Assembly: GCA_003241485.1 (NCBI GenBank)
Contig: QFQD01000070.1
Span: 1 to 26,298 of the forward strand
DNA: 26,298 nucleotides
Direction of reading: 5' to 3'
From: Ancylobacter novellus
Lineage (GTDB): Bacteria; Pseudomonadota; Alphaproteobacteria; Rhizobiales; Xanthobacteraceae
Part shown: positions 14,973 to 22,978 of the stretch, in pieces
Layout of the letters: each line of letters begins with the position of its first letter
How positions within the stretch are numbered: the first letter of the stretch is position 1
Notes under the pieces: model-generated
What the model was told of the DNA's origin: nothing
The model's input: the letters and a program-made list of their open reading frames with translations, nothing else
The model's database searches: none
Program-made: the position numbers and the translations under genes

Positions 14973-16469
14973 TCAGGCCGCTGCGGCGCGGTTCGGGCGC
15001 GGCGTGCGCAGCGCGCGGCGGATGGGCACGAGGATGCTGACCACGCTGAGGATCAGGAACAGCACGCTGATCGGGTCGGTCAGGAAGATCATGTAGCTGC
15101 CCTGCGAGGAAACCAGCGCCGTGCGGTAGTTGGATTCAATGAGGTATCCAAGAACCATAGCCAGCACGACGGGCGCGACGGGAAAGCTCAGTTTCTTCAT
15201 CAGATATCCGACCACGCCGAAGCCGAGCGTCAGCCAGACATCGAACATCAGATTGCGGATCGCGAAGGAGCCGAGCACGGCAAAGGCCATGATGCCTGCG
15301 GCGATCACCCCGGTCGGCAAAAGCACGACGCGCGCCATCAACGGCAGGAACAGCGACCCGACCAGGTACTGGACGAGCGCGGCGACGATCACCCCGAACA
15401 GAATGGAGTAGACCAGCGTCGGCTGTTCGGTGAACAGCTGCGGGCCGGGATGCAGGCCGTGCATGATAAGTGCGCCCATCATGATGGCGGTGGTCGGCGA
15501 GCCGGGCACGCCCAGCGACATCATCGGCACCAGCGCGCCGCCGACGGTGGCATTGTTCGCCGCCTCAGGGGCGGCGATGCCGTTCACGGCACCCTTGCCG
15601 AATTCCTGGGGTTTCTTGTCGCGTGCGCGGGCATAGTCGCGGGCCACCCAGCAGGCGATGTTCCCGCCAACGCCCGGCAGAATGCCCAGCAATGTGCCGA
15701 TCACCGAGCCCGACATCATGGAGCGCCACGTTTCGTTCAGCAGGGGCCATGACATGAAGACGTGGCCGACTTTGCCGTTGCCCAGATCCATGCGGCGGAC
15801 GCGCTTTTCGGCCAATGCGATGCCCTCGGACACGGCGAACAGCCCGATCAGCGCGGCGAGGAAGGGGACGCCCTCGTAAAGCTCGAAATAGCCGAAGGTG
15901 AAGCGCGGGGTGCCGGCAATCGGATCGATCCCGACCGTGGCCATCGCCAGGCCCATCGTCGCGCCCAGCAATCCCTTGACGAGCGAGCCGCCCGACAGGG
16001 CTGCGACCGAGGTGAGGCCGAACAGGCCGACCGCGAAATAGCCTGCGGGACCAAATTGCAGCGCCAGCTTGGCCAGCGGCATCGCCAGAAGCAGCAGCGC
16101 CAGCCCGCCCAACACGCCGCCAACCGTCGAAGCGGTCAGCGAAATCGAAATGGCCTCGTTCGCACGCCCCTTCTGGGCCATGGCATAGCCATCGATCGCC
16201 GTCGCCGCCGCCGCTGCCGTACCCGGGGTGGACAGCAGGATCGCGCTGATGGAGCCGCCATACTCCGCCGAAGTGTAGAGCGAGATCATCAGCAGCATGC
16301 TGAGCTCGGGCGACATGGAGTAAGTAAAGGGGATCAACAGGCTGAGGCCGATGGACGGGCCAAGTCCGGGAAGGGCGCCGATGATGATGCCCAGCACGGC
16401 ACCGATCACCAGAACCGCCAGCCCCGAAAAGCCGAAAATTACACCCAGCGACTGGATTATCCCGTCCAT
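14973..16469 (-). CDS. tctA: Tripartite tricarboxylate transporter large membrane subunit TctA
   Basis: This 498-residue protein is the large permease subunit of a TctABC transporter, which imports carboxylates with ion symport. Conserved parts include GALPGLGPSIGLSLLIPFTY (31-50), EYGGSISAILLSTPGTAAAA (69-88) and a second internal copy, PGVGGNIACWVARDYA with MMSLGVPGSPTTAIMMGALI. These two repeats are typical of the family. Roughly eleven or twelve membrane helices are expected. The ATG at 16469 is preceded by GGGAGG with A-rich spacing; more N-terminal readings are not hydrophobic. It is the first gene of the operon. The tctA-tctC-tctB order differs from the frequent tctC-tctB-tctA order. 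Confidence 0.93.
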   Translation of the reverse strand: MDGIIQSLGVIFGFSGLAVLVIGAVLGIIIGALPGLGPSIGLSLLIPFTYSMSPELSMLLMISLYTSAEYGGSISAILLSTPGTAAAAATAIDGYAMAQKGRANEAISISLTASTVGGVLGGLALLLLAMPLAKLALQFGPAGYFAVGLFGLTSVAALSGGSLVKGLLGATMGLAMATVGIDPIAGTPRFTFGYFELYEGVPFLAALIGLFAVSEGIALAEKRVRRMDLGNGKVGHVFMSWPLLNETWRSMMSGSVIGTLLGILPGVGGNIACWVARDYARARDKKPQEFGKGAVNGIAAPEAANNATVGGALVPMMSLGVPGSPTTAIMMGALIMHGLHPGPQLFTEQPTLVYSILFGVIVAALVQYLVGSLFLPLMARVVLLPTGVIAAGIMAFAVLGSFAIRNLMFDVWLTLGFGVVGYLMKKLSFPVAPVVLAMVLGYLIESNYRTALVSSQGSYMIFLTDPISVLFLILSVVSILVPIRRALRTPRPNRAAAA

Positions 16470-16913
16470 TTTTTTCCTCCCGAAGAGGGGCGGTCGGGCA
16501 CCCGATCCTCCAGTGCGCCGCGTCCCAACGTCGACCGTTTCTGACGGGCGATCATGGTGTTCGCAATTCATAAGGCGCGAGGCATCTATAAGTTTATGCT
16601 ACTGGGGCTCGGGGTCGTGGTGCTGCTCGGCAAGCGCAGTCAACGCTTTCGCCCGCATGGAAGCAGGCGCTTTCGACGCTCGGCGCCGCGGCCGGGGGAA
16701 GGGGCGGGGCTGCGCTGGTCGAATGGAATTCGAGCGATTTTCCAGTGAATTACGTCCGCAGGTGGCGTGCCATGCGGACGAGCGGCCGGTCGGTTGAACG
16801 CGGGGATTCGGCCGCTCGCGTCGACTCGCCGACATCAGCGTCCGGTCGGGGGGAAGAAAATGCGCAAACCGGTGTGAGGAATTGCGGATGGGTTTGCGCC
16901 AGCTGCCTGCGGC
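16470..16913. other. Intergenic region between tctA and the TetR gene
   Basis: This 444-base stretch contains the tctA promoter region and the end of the TetR transcript. No gene is supported. A short AT-rich island includes ATAA-GT-TTAT (16588-16597) within GCAT-N10-ATGC (16582-16599), a candidate regulatory site about 115 bases upstream of tctA. A 64-codon plus-strand reading frame (16554-16748) has one hydrophobic patch and no ribosome site, so I do not call it. Confidence 0.4.
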
Positions 16914-17561
16914 TCAGGGGGCTGAGAGAGGGGGCTCGGCGGGCACGAAATTGTGGCGCGCGAAGAAGCGGTCCAGATCGCGCTGCTGCGGCGGCTGGCC
17001 GGTGAAGATGGTCACATAATCGGGCACCCGGCGCATGCGCGTGGCGAGGTCCTCGCTCGCGTTCAGCGAGATGTAGCCGATCTGCACGAGATAGCTGGCG
17101 CGCGCGCGTACATCGGCGGGCAGGGGGGCGACGCCGAAACGCGTGAACATCTCCGCCAGCGCGCCAAGGCGAGCTTCGTCGGCGCGGCTGACTTCCTCGG
17201 CGATCTCCGGCGATTGCAGCGCCCAGCTGCGGATGGCGAACTCGAACTGCGCATCGAACAACTCGCGATCGAGCCAGCAGTCGAAGACGTTGAGCATGGC
17301 CTCGACGAGGGTCTCGGCATAGGCGCGGGAGCGGCCGATGAGGTTTTCGGTATTCTTGGCGCGCCAGCGCGTGACGAGCGCGGCGAGCAGTTCCTCGCGA
17401 TCCTTGAAGAACCAGTAGAAGCTGGTGCGCGACAGTTTCAGTTTGCGCGCCAGAGGCTGGATGCGGACAGCCTCGACACCACCTTCGACGAGGCTCGCAT
17501 AGGCCGTTTCCAGCCAGATTTCCGGTGAGCCTCTCCACCCCGTTTCGTTCAAACCAGGCAC
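16914..17561 (-). CDS. TetR/AcrR-family transcriptional regulator
   Basis: This 215-residue TetR-family repressor has an N-terminal HTH at about residues 14-62 (LVEGGVEAVRIQPLARKLKL, SRTSFYWFFKDREELLAALV), followed by an all-helical ligand and dimerisation domain. The start is a GTG with only a weak purine run upstream; a TTG four codons later is an alternative. It lies 163 bases downstream of the ABC binding-protein gene on the same strand. I infer it may control the ABC importer and the flavoprotein genes, possibly through the conserved element found upstream of both flavoproteins. That element is not found in the 163 bases before this gene, so autoregulation by the same site is not supported. 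Confidence 0.88.
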   Translation of the reverse strand: MPGLNETGWRGSPEIWLETAYASLVEGGVEAVRIQPLARKLKLSRTSFYWFFKDREELLAALVTRWRAKNTENLIGRSRAYAETLVEAMLNVFDCWLDRELFDAQFEFAIRSWALQSPEIAEEVSRADEARLGALAEMFTRFGVAPLPADVRARASYLVQIGYISLNASEDLATRMRRVPDYVTIFTGQPPQQRDLDRFFARHNFVPAEPPLSAP

Positions 17562-17684
17562 TCCGTCCCGTTATGGCGGCCGGTCCACAAAGGCCTAAAC
17601 CTCCGGCATTGGTAGTCTGGCGCTGAGTGTCGAGACAAGGCCGGAGCGCGGCGATCCCCGGCGTTCTGGCGATGCACCGGTCCG

Positions 17685-17712
17685 GCGCGACCCGGCGTGC
17701 GCCGGGCCGCGC
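17685..17712 (-). terminator. Hairpin after the ABC transporter operon
   Basis: GCGCG-A-CCCGGCG (17685-17697) pairs with CGCCGGG-C-CGCGC (17700-17712) with a single mismatch. It begins 12 bases downstream of the binding-protein stop on the minus strand. There is no T-tract and the loop is tight, so termination is plausible but not certain. Confidence 0.4.
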
Positions 17713-17724
17713 GGATCGATCGGA

Positions 17725-18561
17725 TCAGTTCACGACGCGGGGCTCGCCGACATCGGAGCCCGACGGATCGAGGCCGTTCGCCTTCAGGATTTCCTTGAGG
17801 CCGCCATTCTTGTGCAGCTTCTGGATGCTCTCATCGAGTGCCTTGCCGAGCTCGGTGTTGGCCTTGGTGTAGAGCAGGTTCGCCTGCGCCGCCTGGATGG
17901 AGGCCTGCACGCGCTGGTCGGGCTCGGCCACCTTGATCTTGATGCCGGGATAGCCACCCTTTGCCTGCGCATAGGCGCCGGTGCCGAAGCTGTCGACGCC
18001 GACATCAACGCGGCCCGCTTCCAGATCCTGCGCAAGGGCGACGGGGTTCTGGTAGAGCTTCAGGTTGGGGCCGAGCAGCTTCTGCAGTTCGGCGACCCAC
18101 AGGAAGCCCGACACGGTGCCGACCTTCTTGCCGACCAGTTCCTCGACCTTGGAATAGCCGGCCTTGGAATAGATGCCCATCTGGTCGAGATAGGTCGGCC
18201 AGGAGAGGCCCAGCACCTTGGCGCGTTCGGCCGTGCGGTACCAGTCGCCGCCGGCGAGATCGGCCTTGCCGGACAGAACGTACTGGATGGTCGCGGCGGG
18301 GTCGACGACGACCGGGTTGAGCGTCAGGCAGCTGTCTTCCGCGAACTTCTTGGCGATGTCGCTGTCGACGCCGCCGACCTTGCCGTCGGCACTCGCCGTG
18401 GTGAAGGGCGGGTACTCATAGATCGCGATGGTCAGCTTGCCCTCGACCACCGTGGGGAATTTGTGCGCGGGGGTGCAGGCCTGAGCGGTGGCGGCTGCAG
18501 CCGAGAAGCCGACGGTCAGGGCGGCCAGCCCCACGATGCTGCGTATGCGGAGAGTCGTCAT
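17725..18561 (-). CDS. Polar-amino-acid ABC transporter substrate-binding protein
   Basis: This 278-residue periplasmic protein belongs to the family 3 (amino-acid-type) solute-binding proteins. A signal peptide covers roughly residues 1-26. The mature part begins by a KLTIAIYEYPPFTTASADGKVGGVDSDIAK block, typical of the first lobe, and includes YRTAERAKVLGLSWPTYLDQ, whose Arg normally contacts the substrate carboxylate. A single ATG fits, with GAGGG about 10 bases upstream. It is the last gene of the four-gene ABC operon. The ligand is probably an amino acid or an N-methylated derivative, since flavoprotein demethylase-like genes lie next door (inference). Confidence 0.9.
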   Translation of the reverse strand: MTTLRIRSIVGLAALTVGFSAAAATAQACTPAHKFPTVVEGKLTIAIYEYPPFTTASADGKVGGVDSDIAKKFAEDSCLTLNPVVVDPAATIQYVLSGKADLAGGDWYRTAERAKVLGLSWPTYLDQMGIYSKAGYSKVEELVGKKVGTVSGFLWVAELQKLLGPNLKLYQNPVALAQDLEAGRVDVGVDSFGTGAYAQAKGGYPGIKIKVAEPDQRVQASIQAAQANLLYTKANTELGKALDESIQKLHKNGGLKEILKANGLDPSGSDVGEPRVVN

Positions 18562-18601
18562 TCCTCTTTATCCCTCTGGAGTTTGGTCTTCGGAACGCGG
18601 T

Positions 18602-19258
18602 TCAGGCATGTGCACCCAGTTTGCGCTCGAGAGCGCTGACTGCGATGGTCGCGGGTATGCAGATGGCGGCGTAGAGCGCCCCTGCAAGGAACAGGATCGG
18701 CATGTAGCGGAAAGTGGTGGAGCCGATCAGATAGGCCTGGCTGACCAGTTCCGGCAGCGCGATGGCGAAACAGAGCGAGGAGGCCTGCAGCATCAGGATC
18801 GCGAAGCCCAGAAGGGCGGGCACGGCGACCCGCAATGCCTGCGGCAGGATCACATAGCGCAGCGCATCGACCTGGTTGAGGCCGATGGCCTCGGCGGCCT
18901 CCCTCTGTCCGTGCGGCACAGCCTCCAGGCCGGCCCGGATGATCTCGCTGGTATAGGCGCCGGTGCACCAGGCGAGGGCGATCACCGCCGAGGCGAAGCT
19001 GTCGAGCGACAGCCCGGCATTCGGCAGCCCGAAATAGGTGAACTGCAGAAGGATCAGCGCCGGCGCGCCGCGCCCGACCTCGACAACCACCAGCGCGATA
19101 CCGCGCAGCGGGCGGGAGCTCGACTGCACCATCAGCGCCAGCGCGAGGCCGAGCGGCACGCCGATGGCCAGTGACAGTCCCGTCACCTGCACACTGACCA
19201 GCAGCCCGTCCAGCATGGCCGGCAGGTGTTCCGCCCAGAAATCCAGCAGATCGCTCAT
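18602..19258 (-). CDS. Amino-acid ABC transporter permease (second)
   Basis: This 218-residue permease is of the HisM/GlnP type. It has about five membrane helices and an ATPase-docking EAA loop, GQREAAEAIGLNQVDALRYV followed by ILPQALRVAVP. The ATG at 19258 overlaps the stop of the preceding permease gene by four bases (ATGA), so the two are translationally coupled and probably form a heterodimer in the inner membrane. The binding-protein gene follows after 40 bases. Within the family this subunit type imports polar amino acids, opines or betaine-like compounds; which applies here is not determined by the sequence. Confidence 0.92.
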   Translation of the reverse strand: MSDLLDFWAEHLPAMLDGLLVSVQVTGLSLAIGVPLGLALALMVQSSSRPLRGIALVVVEVGRGAPALILLQFTYFGLPNAGLSLDSFASAVIALAWCTGAYTSEIIRAGLEAVPHGQREAAEAIGLNQVDALRYVILPQALRVAVPALLGFAILMLQASSLCFAIALPELVSQAYLIGSTTFRYMPILFLAGALYAAICIPATIAVSALERKLGAHA

Positions 19259-19899
19259 CGTGCAACCCTCGAACGCAGATGCAGATCGGCCCAGCGCGAG
19301 GCCCAGGCGATCGGCAGGCTGAGAAGGATGTAGAGCAGACCGGCAACCGCATAGACATCCAGCCCGCGGAAGGTGCGCTGGGAGACATGCGAGGCCTGGA
19401 AAGCGATCTCATGCACGCCGATGGTCGAGGCGATGGCGGAGTCCTTCAAGAGGCCGATGGCGTAGCTGGCCGCCGACGGCAGGGCGACGCGGAAAAGCTG
19501 CGGGGCGATGACATCATAGAAGCGGTGCCAGGTCGACATGCCGAGCGCATGCGTCGCTTCCCACTGGCCGGGATGGATGGCCGACATGGCTCCACGATAG
19601 ATCTCCGCCATGTTGGCCGCGGTGATCAGGCCAAGGCCGACGGCGGCGGCCTGGAAGGGCGACAGCGAGACATAGCCGGTGTCGAGGCCGAAGAAGATCA
19701 CGAACAGCCAGACGATGGGAGGTATGGCCCGCAGGACGAGGATCAGCGTGTTGGCGATGGCACGGACAAGGCCGAGCTTCGACAGCCGCATCGCACAGAG
19801 CGGGATGCCCAGCAGCATGCCGACGATGAGCGAGATGGCGGTCAGCGCGATGGTCCAGGGAACGCCGATGGCGATGTTGAGGAGGATTTCCGCTGTCAT
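19255..19899 (-). CDS. Amino-acid ABC transporter permease (first)
   Basis: This 214-residue HisQ/GlnP-type permease is paralogous to the downstream one. It shows the N-terminal AIGVPWTIALTAISLIVGML helix and the EAA loop HPGQWEATHALGMSTWHRFY followed by DVIAPQLFRVALPS. The ATG at 19899 overlaps the ATPase stop by four bases, and its own stop overlaps the next permease start by four. All three transporter genes are thus tightly coupled. It should pair with the other permease and the ATPase to form the inner-membrane importer. Confidence 0.92.
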   Translation of the reverse strand: MTAEILLNIAIGVPWTIALTAISLIVGMLLGIPLCAMRLSKLGLVRAIANTLILVLRAIPPIVWLFVIFFGLDTGYVSLSPFQAAAVGLGLITAANMAEIYRGAMSAIHPGQWEATHALGMSTWHRFYDVIAPQLFRVALPSAASYAIGLLKDSAIASTIGVHEIAFQASHVSQRTFRGLDVYAVAGLLYILLSLPIAWASRWADLHLRSRVAR

Positions 19900-20690
19900 C
19901 GGTCTTTCACCGCATGCAGGAAGCGCTGCGCCCGTTCCGTCTTCGGATTGCGCATGACCTCGCGGCTGGGACCCTGCTCGACGATCTTGCCGTCGGCCAT
20001 GATGATGACGCGGTCGGAGACATCCTCGGCAAAGTGCATTTCGTGCGTCACCACGATCATCGTCATGCCGCCCTCCGCAAGCTCGCGCATGACCGCCAGC
20101 ACTTCGAGGCCGAGTTCCGGGTCGAGCGCGGAAGTCGGCTCGTCGAACAGCATGATCTCCGGATCCAGCGCCAGCGCGCGGGCAATGGCGATGCGCTGCT
20201 GCTGCCCGCCCGAGCAGCGGCTCGGGTATTGCTGCGCCTTGTCGGCGAGGCCGACGCGCGACAGCAATTGCATGGAGACGGCATCCGCCTCCGCTCGCGT
20301 GCGGTTCATCACCCGCTCCTGCGCCAGGCTGACATTGCGCAGCACGGTGAGGTGCGGAAACAGGTTGAACGACTGGAACACCATGCCGATGGAGCGGCGC
20401 AGCGCCATCAGCTCGCGCCGGGTGGGCGTATGACCGGACTCGATGGTGGTGTTGCGGATCGTCACCCGGCCGGTGGTCGGGGGCTCCAGCTGGTTGATGC
20501 AGCGCAGCAGGGTCGACTTGCCCGAACCTGAGGGGCCGATGATCGCGACCACTTCGCCGGGGGCGAGGCTGAGGTCGATATTATTGAGCACGACATGGGA
20601 GCCGAATGTCTTGCCCACGCCATCGAGCCGCAGCAGCGGCTCCTTGGGTGCAAGACCTTGGACGGCGTTCGAGGAGGATTTGAGGCTCAT
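19896..20690 (-). CDS. Amino-acid ABC transporter ATP-binding protein
   Basis: This 264-residue ATPase is of the GlnQ/HisP type. It shows Walker A GPSGSGKST (52-60), Q-loop Gln106, the signature CSGGQQQR (159-166), Walker B LFDEP (181-185) and the switch His216 in VVTHEMHFAEDV. I chose the ATG at 20690 because GGGAGAG lies about 4 bases upstream; an ATG at 20744 would add 18 residues and has a weaker GAGG site. It is first in the ATPase-permease-permease-binding-protein operon. The operon reads away from the flavoprotein genes across a 301-base regulatory region, so the two units can share control. Confidence 0.93.
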   Translation of the reverse strand: MSLKSSSNAVQGLAPKEPLLRLDGVGKTFGSHVVLNNIDLSLAPGEVVAIIGPSGSGKSTLLRCINQLEPPTTGRVTIRNTTIESGHTPTRRELMALRRSIGMVFQSFNLFPHLTVLRNVSLAQERVMNRTRAEADAVSMQLLSRVGLADKAQQYPSRCSGGQQQRIAIARALALDPEIMLFDEPTSALDPELGLEVLAVMRELAEGGMTMIVVTHEMHFAEDVSDRVIIMADGKIVEQGPSREVMRNPKTERAQRFLHAVKDR

Positions 20691-20804
20691 CGGCTCTCCC
20701 GGTTTCAACGCTGCTTCGTGTGGCGGACGAAGCTTCATCAGCATGAATCGTGCCTCATGAAATGCCTGTCCCCGCTTCCCGGCCGGGCGGCATATGTCCG
20801 CGAA

Positions 20805-20842
20805 TGCCTCAATCCAAGGCGTGCCCGTCTAGGCGGCAGGCA
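20805..20842. repeat. Imperfect 38-base dyad
   Basis: TGCCT (20805-20809) and AGGCA (20838-20842) flank further symmetric pairs: CC with GG, AGGCG with CGTCT through one wobble, and a central GC. The symmetry is broken by a 4-by-4 internal mismatch. It may be a second operator or a weak RNA hairpin in the divergent region. Confidence 0.3.
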
Positions 20843-20881
20843 CTCCACGCTAAGCGAACTCTGGAACGCCACGCAAGTGCA

Positions 20882-20921
20882 AAATGTACGTGACAGTTTG
20901 TAAACTCGACACCAATGTATA
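20882..20921 (+). promoter_or_regulatory. Conserved element, copy 1, upstream of first flavoprotein
   Basis: It aligns without gaps to 24050-24089 with 26 of 40 identical bases. The identities are grouped in blocks AAATGTACG, GTTTG, GACA and TGTA. A TCGACA (20906-20911) falls where the other copy has TTGACA and could be a -35 box. The element ends 70 bases before the ATG at 20992. Confidence 0.6.
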
Positions 20922-20991
20922 GCCCCATCCGCCGGCACACCGGGTGTCGTTGGAATGTTGGGCGCCGTGACGGACAGAGGGACGGTTCACG

Positions 20992-22977
20992 ATGGCGAGT
21001 AGCTTCACCAAGATGCTTGAACCAATCCGACTTCGCGGCAGAACGCTGCGGAACAGGGTGGTCTTCGGGGCGCATACCGCGAACATGGCGGAGGACGGCC
21101 TGCCGGGTCCGCGCCACGTCGGCTATTACGAGGAGCGTGCGCGCGGCGGGGCGGCAATGATCGTCGTGGAGCCGGTGCCCGTGCATCCGGCCGCCGTGCT
21201 GACCCGCGGTAATTTCCGCCCGTCCGATGACAGCATCATCGAGCCGTTCAAGGCGATCACCGCCGCGATCAAGGGGCATGGCGCCGTCGCCATCCAGCAG
21301 CTTTACCACGTCGGCAGCCACGGCGATTCCGATCTGTCCTACCACCCGCACTGGTCTCCCTCCGGCAAGCCGAGCTATCACGACAGCGACGGCTCCCATG
21401 CCATGGGCGAGGACGAGATCGAGGAGACCATCGACGGCTTCGTGCAGGCCGCCCGCCGCGCAAAGGAGTCCGGCTTCGATGGTGTCGAAGTCTGGGCCGC
21501 CTATCACGGCATGATCGACCAGTTCTGGACGCCGTGGTCGAACCGGCGCGACGACAAATGGGGCGGCTCGCTGGAGAACCGAACCCGCATGTCGCGGGAG
21601 GTGATGACCCGCATCCGCGCCCTGTGCGGCGAGGACTTCATCATCGGTCTTGCCGTGAATGACGAGCCGGATGTCGAGGTGGCCCTGCAGCGCCGCGACC
21701 TTGCCGAGATCATCAAGCGGCACGATGACGAGCAGCTGATGGACTATGTGACCTGCGGCAGCGGCTCCTATTTCGACTTCTACAAGATCATCCCGACCTT
21801 CCAGTATCCCGAGAAGCTCGGCGTCGATCTCGCCCGTACGCTCAAGCAGGTCGTGCGCCACGCCCTCGTTACCGCCGAAAGCCATATCCGCACGCCGGAA
21901 AATGCCGAGACGGTCCTCGGCGAGGGAGCTGCCGACCTCGTCTCCATCGTGCGCGGGCAGATTGCCGATCCCCATCTCGTCAACAAGGCGGCGGAGGGCC
22001 GGCCGGAGGATATTCGCGGCTGTCTCTCCTGCAATCAGATGTGCTGGGGCCGGCGCTCGCGCGACTACTGGATCAGCTGCGTGGTGAACCCGTCCGCCGG
22101 GCGGGAATTTGAATGGGGCGGCGACCGCTTCACCCCCGCCGCGCGCCCGCGCCGGGTGCTGGTGGTCGGTGGCGGCCCGGCCGGGCTGGAGGCCGCCCGC
22201 GCGGCGGCCGAGCGCGGCCATCGTGTCGTGCTTGCGGAAGCCTCCGACAAGCTCGGCGGCAATTTCCGCCTTGCCGGGCTTCAGCCGCGCCGGGCGCAGA
22301 TCACCGATCTTATCGACTGGTATGAGCGGCAGTTGACCAAGCTGCAGGTCGAGGTCCGGCTCAACACCTATGTGGAAGCCGGCGACATCACCGCCGAGCA
22401 GGCTGACGTCGTCATTCTCGCGACAGGGTCGCTTCCCGCCGATACGGGCTTTCAGAAGGCGTTCCCGCATATCGAGACCATGCCTGGCTGGGAGCGCGGC
22501 AACGCCTATTCCATCGAGGCGGTGATGGCGCGGCAGGCGCGCCCGGGCAAGCGCGTCCTGCTGCTGGACGAGGCCGGCGGCTGGCGGGGCTGCGGCACGG
22601 CGTGGAAACTGGCGGAGGACGGCCACGAGGTGACGCTGATTACCCCCGATCCCATGGTCGGGCGTGAGTTGCAGCGCACCGCGGCCGATGGCCCGCTGCG
22701 TCGGACGCTGGCGCGGCTCGGCGTGAAGTTCGTGCTCGAATCCAGCATTCTCGAATGGCATGGGGATGGGGCTACCGTCATCTCCCACCTCGATGGCAGC
22801 CGCACCCGCATCGACGCCGATACGCTGGTCACCGCCACCACCAATGTGGCCGCTGACTGGCTGGCGAGGGAACTGCGCGAGGCGGAAGTCGCGTTCATCG
22901 AAATTGGCGACGGTGCCGCTCCCCGACAGGCGCCTTATGCCATTTTCGAGGGACGCAAGGTGGCGCTGGGGATCTGA
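20992..22977 (+). CDS. FMN/4Fe-4S/FAD dehydrogenase, TMADH/dienoyl-CoA reductase family
   Basis: This 661-residue flavoprotein combines an old-yellow-enzyme TIM barrel (about 8-340), a 4Fe-4S motif and a C-terminal FAD/NAD-type two-domain unit. The barrel carries YHGMIDQFWTP (171-181), placing Tyr171 and His172 at the usual catalytic site, and WGGSLENR (190-197). The cluster ligands are C344, C347, C351 and C363, spaced CxxCxxxCx11C as in FadH. The dinucleotide motif GGGPAGLE is at 393-400. Its substrate is probably an N-methyl or cyclic amine or an enoyl compound; the nearby amino-acid importer and ETF favour amine oxidation. The ribosome site is weak. The next reading frame begins one base after its stop. 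Confidence 0.88.
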   Translation: MASSFTKMLEPIRLRGRTLRNRVVFGAHTANMAEDGLPGPRHVGYYEERARGGAAMIVVEPVPVHPAAVLTRGNFRPSDDSIIEPFKAITAAIKGHGAVAIQQLYHVGSHGDSDLSYHPHWSPSGKPSYHDSDGSHAMGEDEIEETIDGFVQAARRAKESGFDGVEVWAAYHGMIDQFWTPWSNRRDDKWGGSLENRTRMSREVMTRIRALCGEDFIIGLAVNDEPDVEVALQRRDLAEIIKRHDDEQLMDYVTCGSGSYFDFYKIIPTFQYPEKLGVDLARTLKQVVRHALVTAESHIRTPENAETVLGEGAADLVSIVRGQIADPHLVNKAAEGRPEDIRGCLSCNQMCWGRRSRDYWISCVVNPSAGREFEWGGDRFTPAARPRRVLVVGGGPAGLEAARAAAERGHRVVLAEASDKLGGNFRLAGLQPRRAQITDLIDWYERQLTKLQVEVRLNTYVEAGDITAEQADVVILATGSLPADTGFQKAFPHIETMPGWERGNAYSIEAVMARQARPGKRVLLLDEAGGWRGCGTAWKLAEDGHEVTLITPDPMVGRELQRTAADGPLRRTLARLGVKFVLESSILEWHGDGATVISHLDGSRTRIDADTLVTATTNVAADWLARELREAEVAFIEIGDGAAPRQAPYAIFEGRKVALGI

Positions 22978-22978
22978 C

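Larger units (their letters stand above)
20691..20991. promoter_or_regulatory. Divergent regulatory region of importer and flavoprotein
   Basis: These 301 bases separate the divergent ABC operon and the first flavoprotein gene and contain no gene. They hold an imperfect dyad (20805-20842), a CCCGGCCGGG palindrome near 20778, and the 40-base element at 20882-20921 that recurs upstream of the second flavoprotein. Promoters for both directions must lie here. Confidence 0.55.

Noticed and set aside
14949..16544. Two long plus-strand frames opposite tctA
   Set aside because: They are strongly biased in His, Gln, Arg and Asp and are antisense to a clear transporter gene.
16554..16748. A 64-codon plus-strand frame with a hydrophobic patch in the tctA-TetR gap
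   Set aside because: It has no ribosome site, an Arg-rich tail typical of non-coding GC-rich DNA, and no recognised family.
17621..17637. TGTC-GA-GACA as the TetR operator in front of its own gene
   Set aside because: The arms are only four bases and the sequence does not resemble the conserved element at 20882 and 24050.
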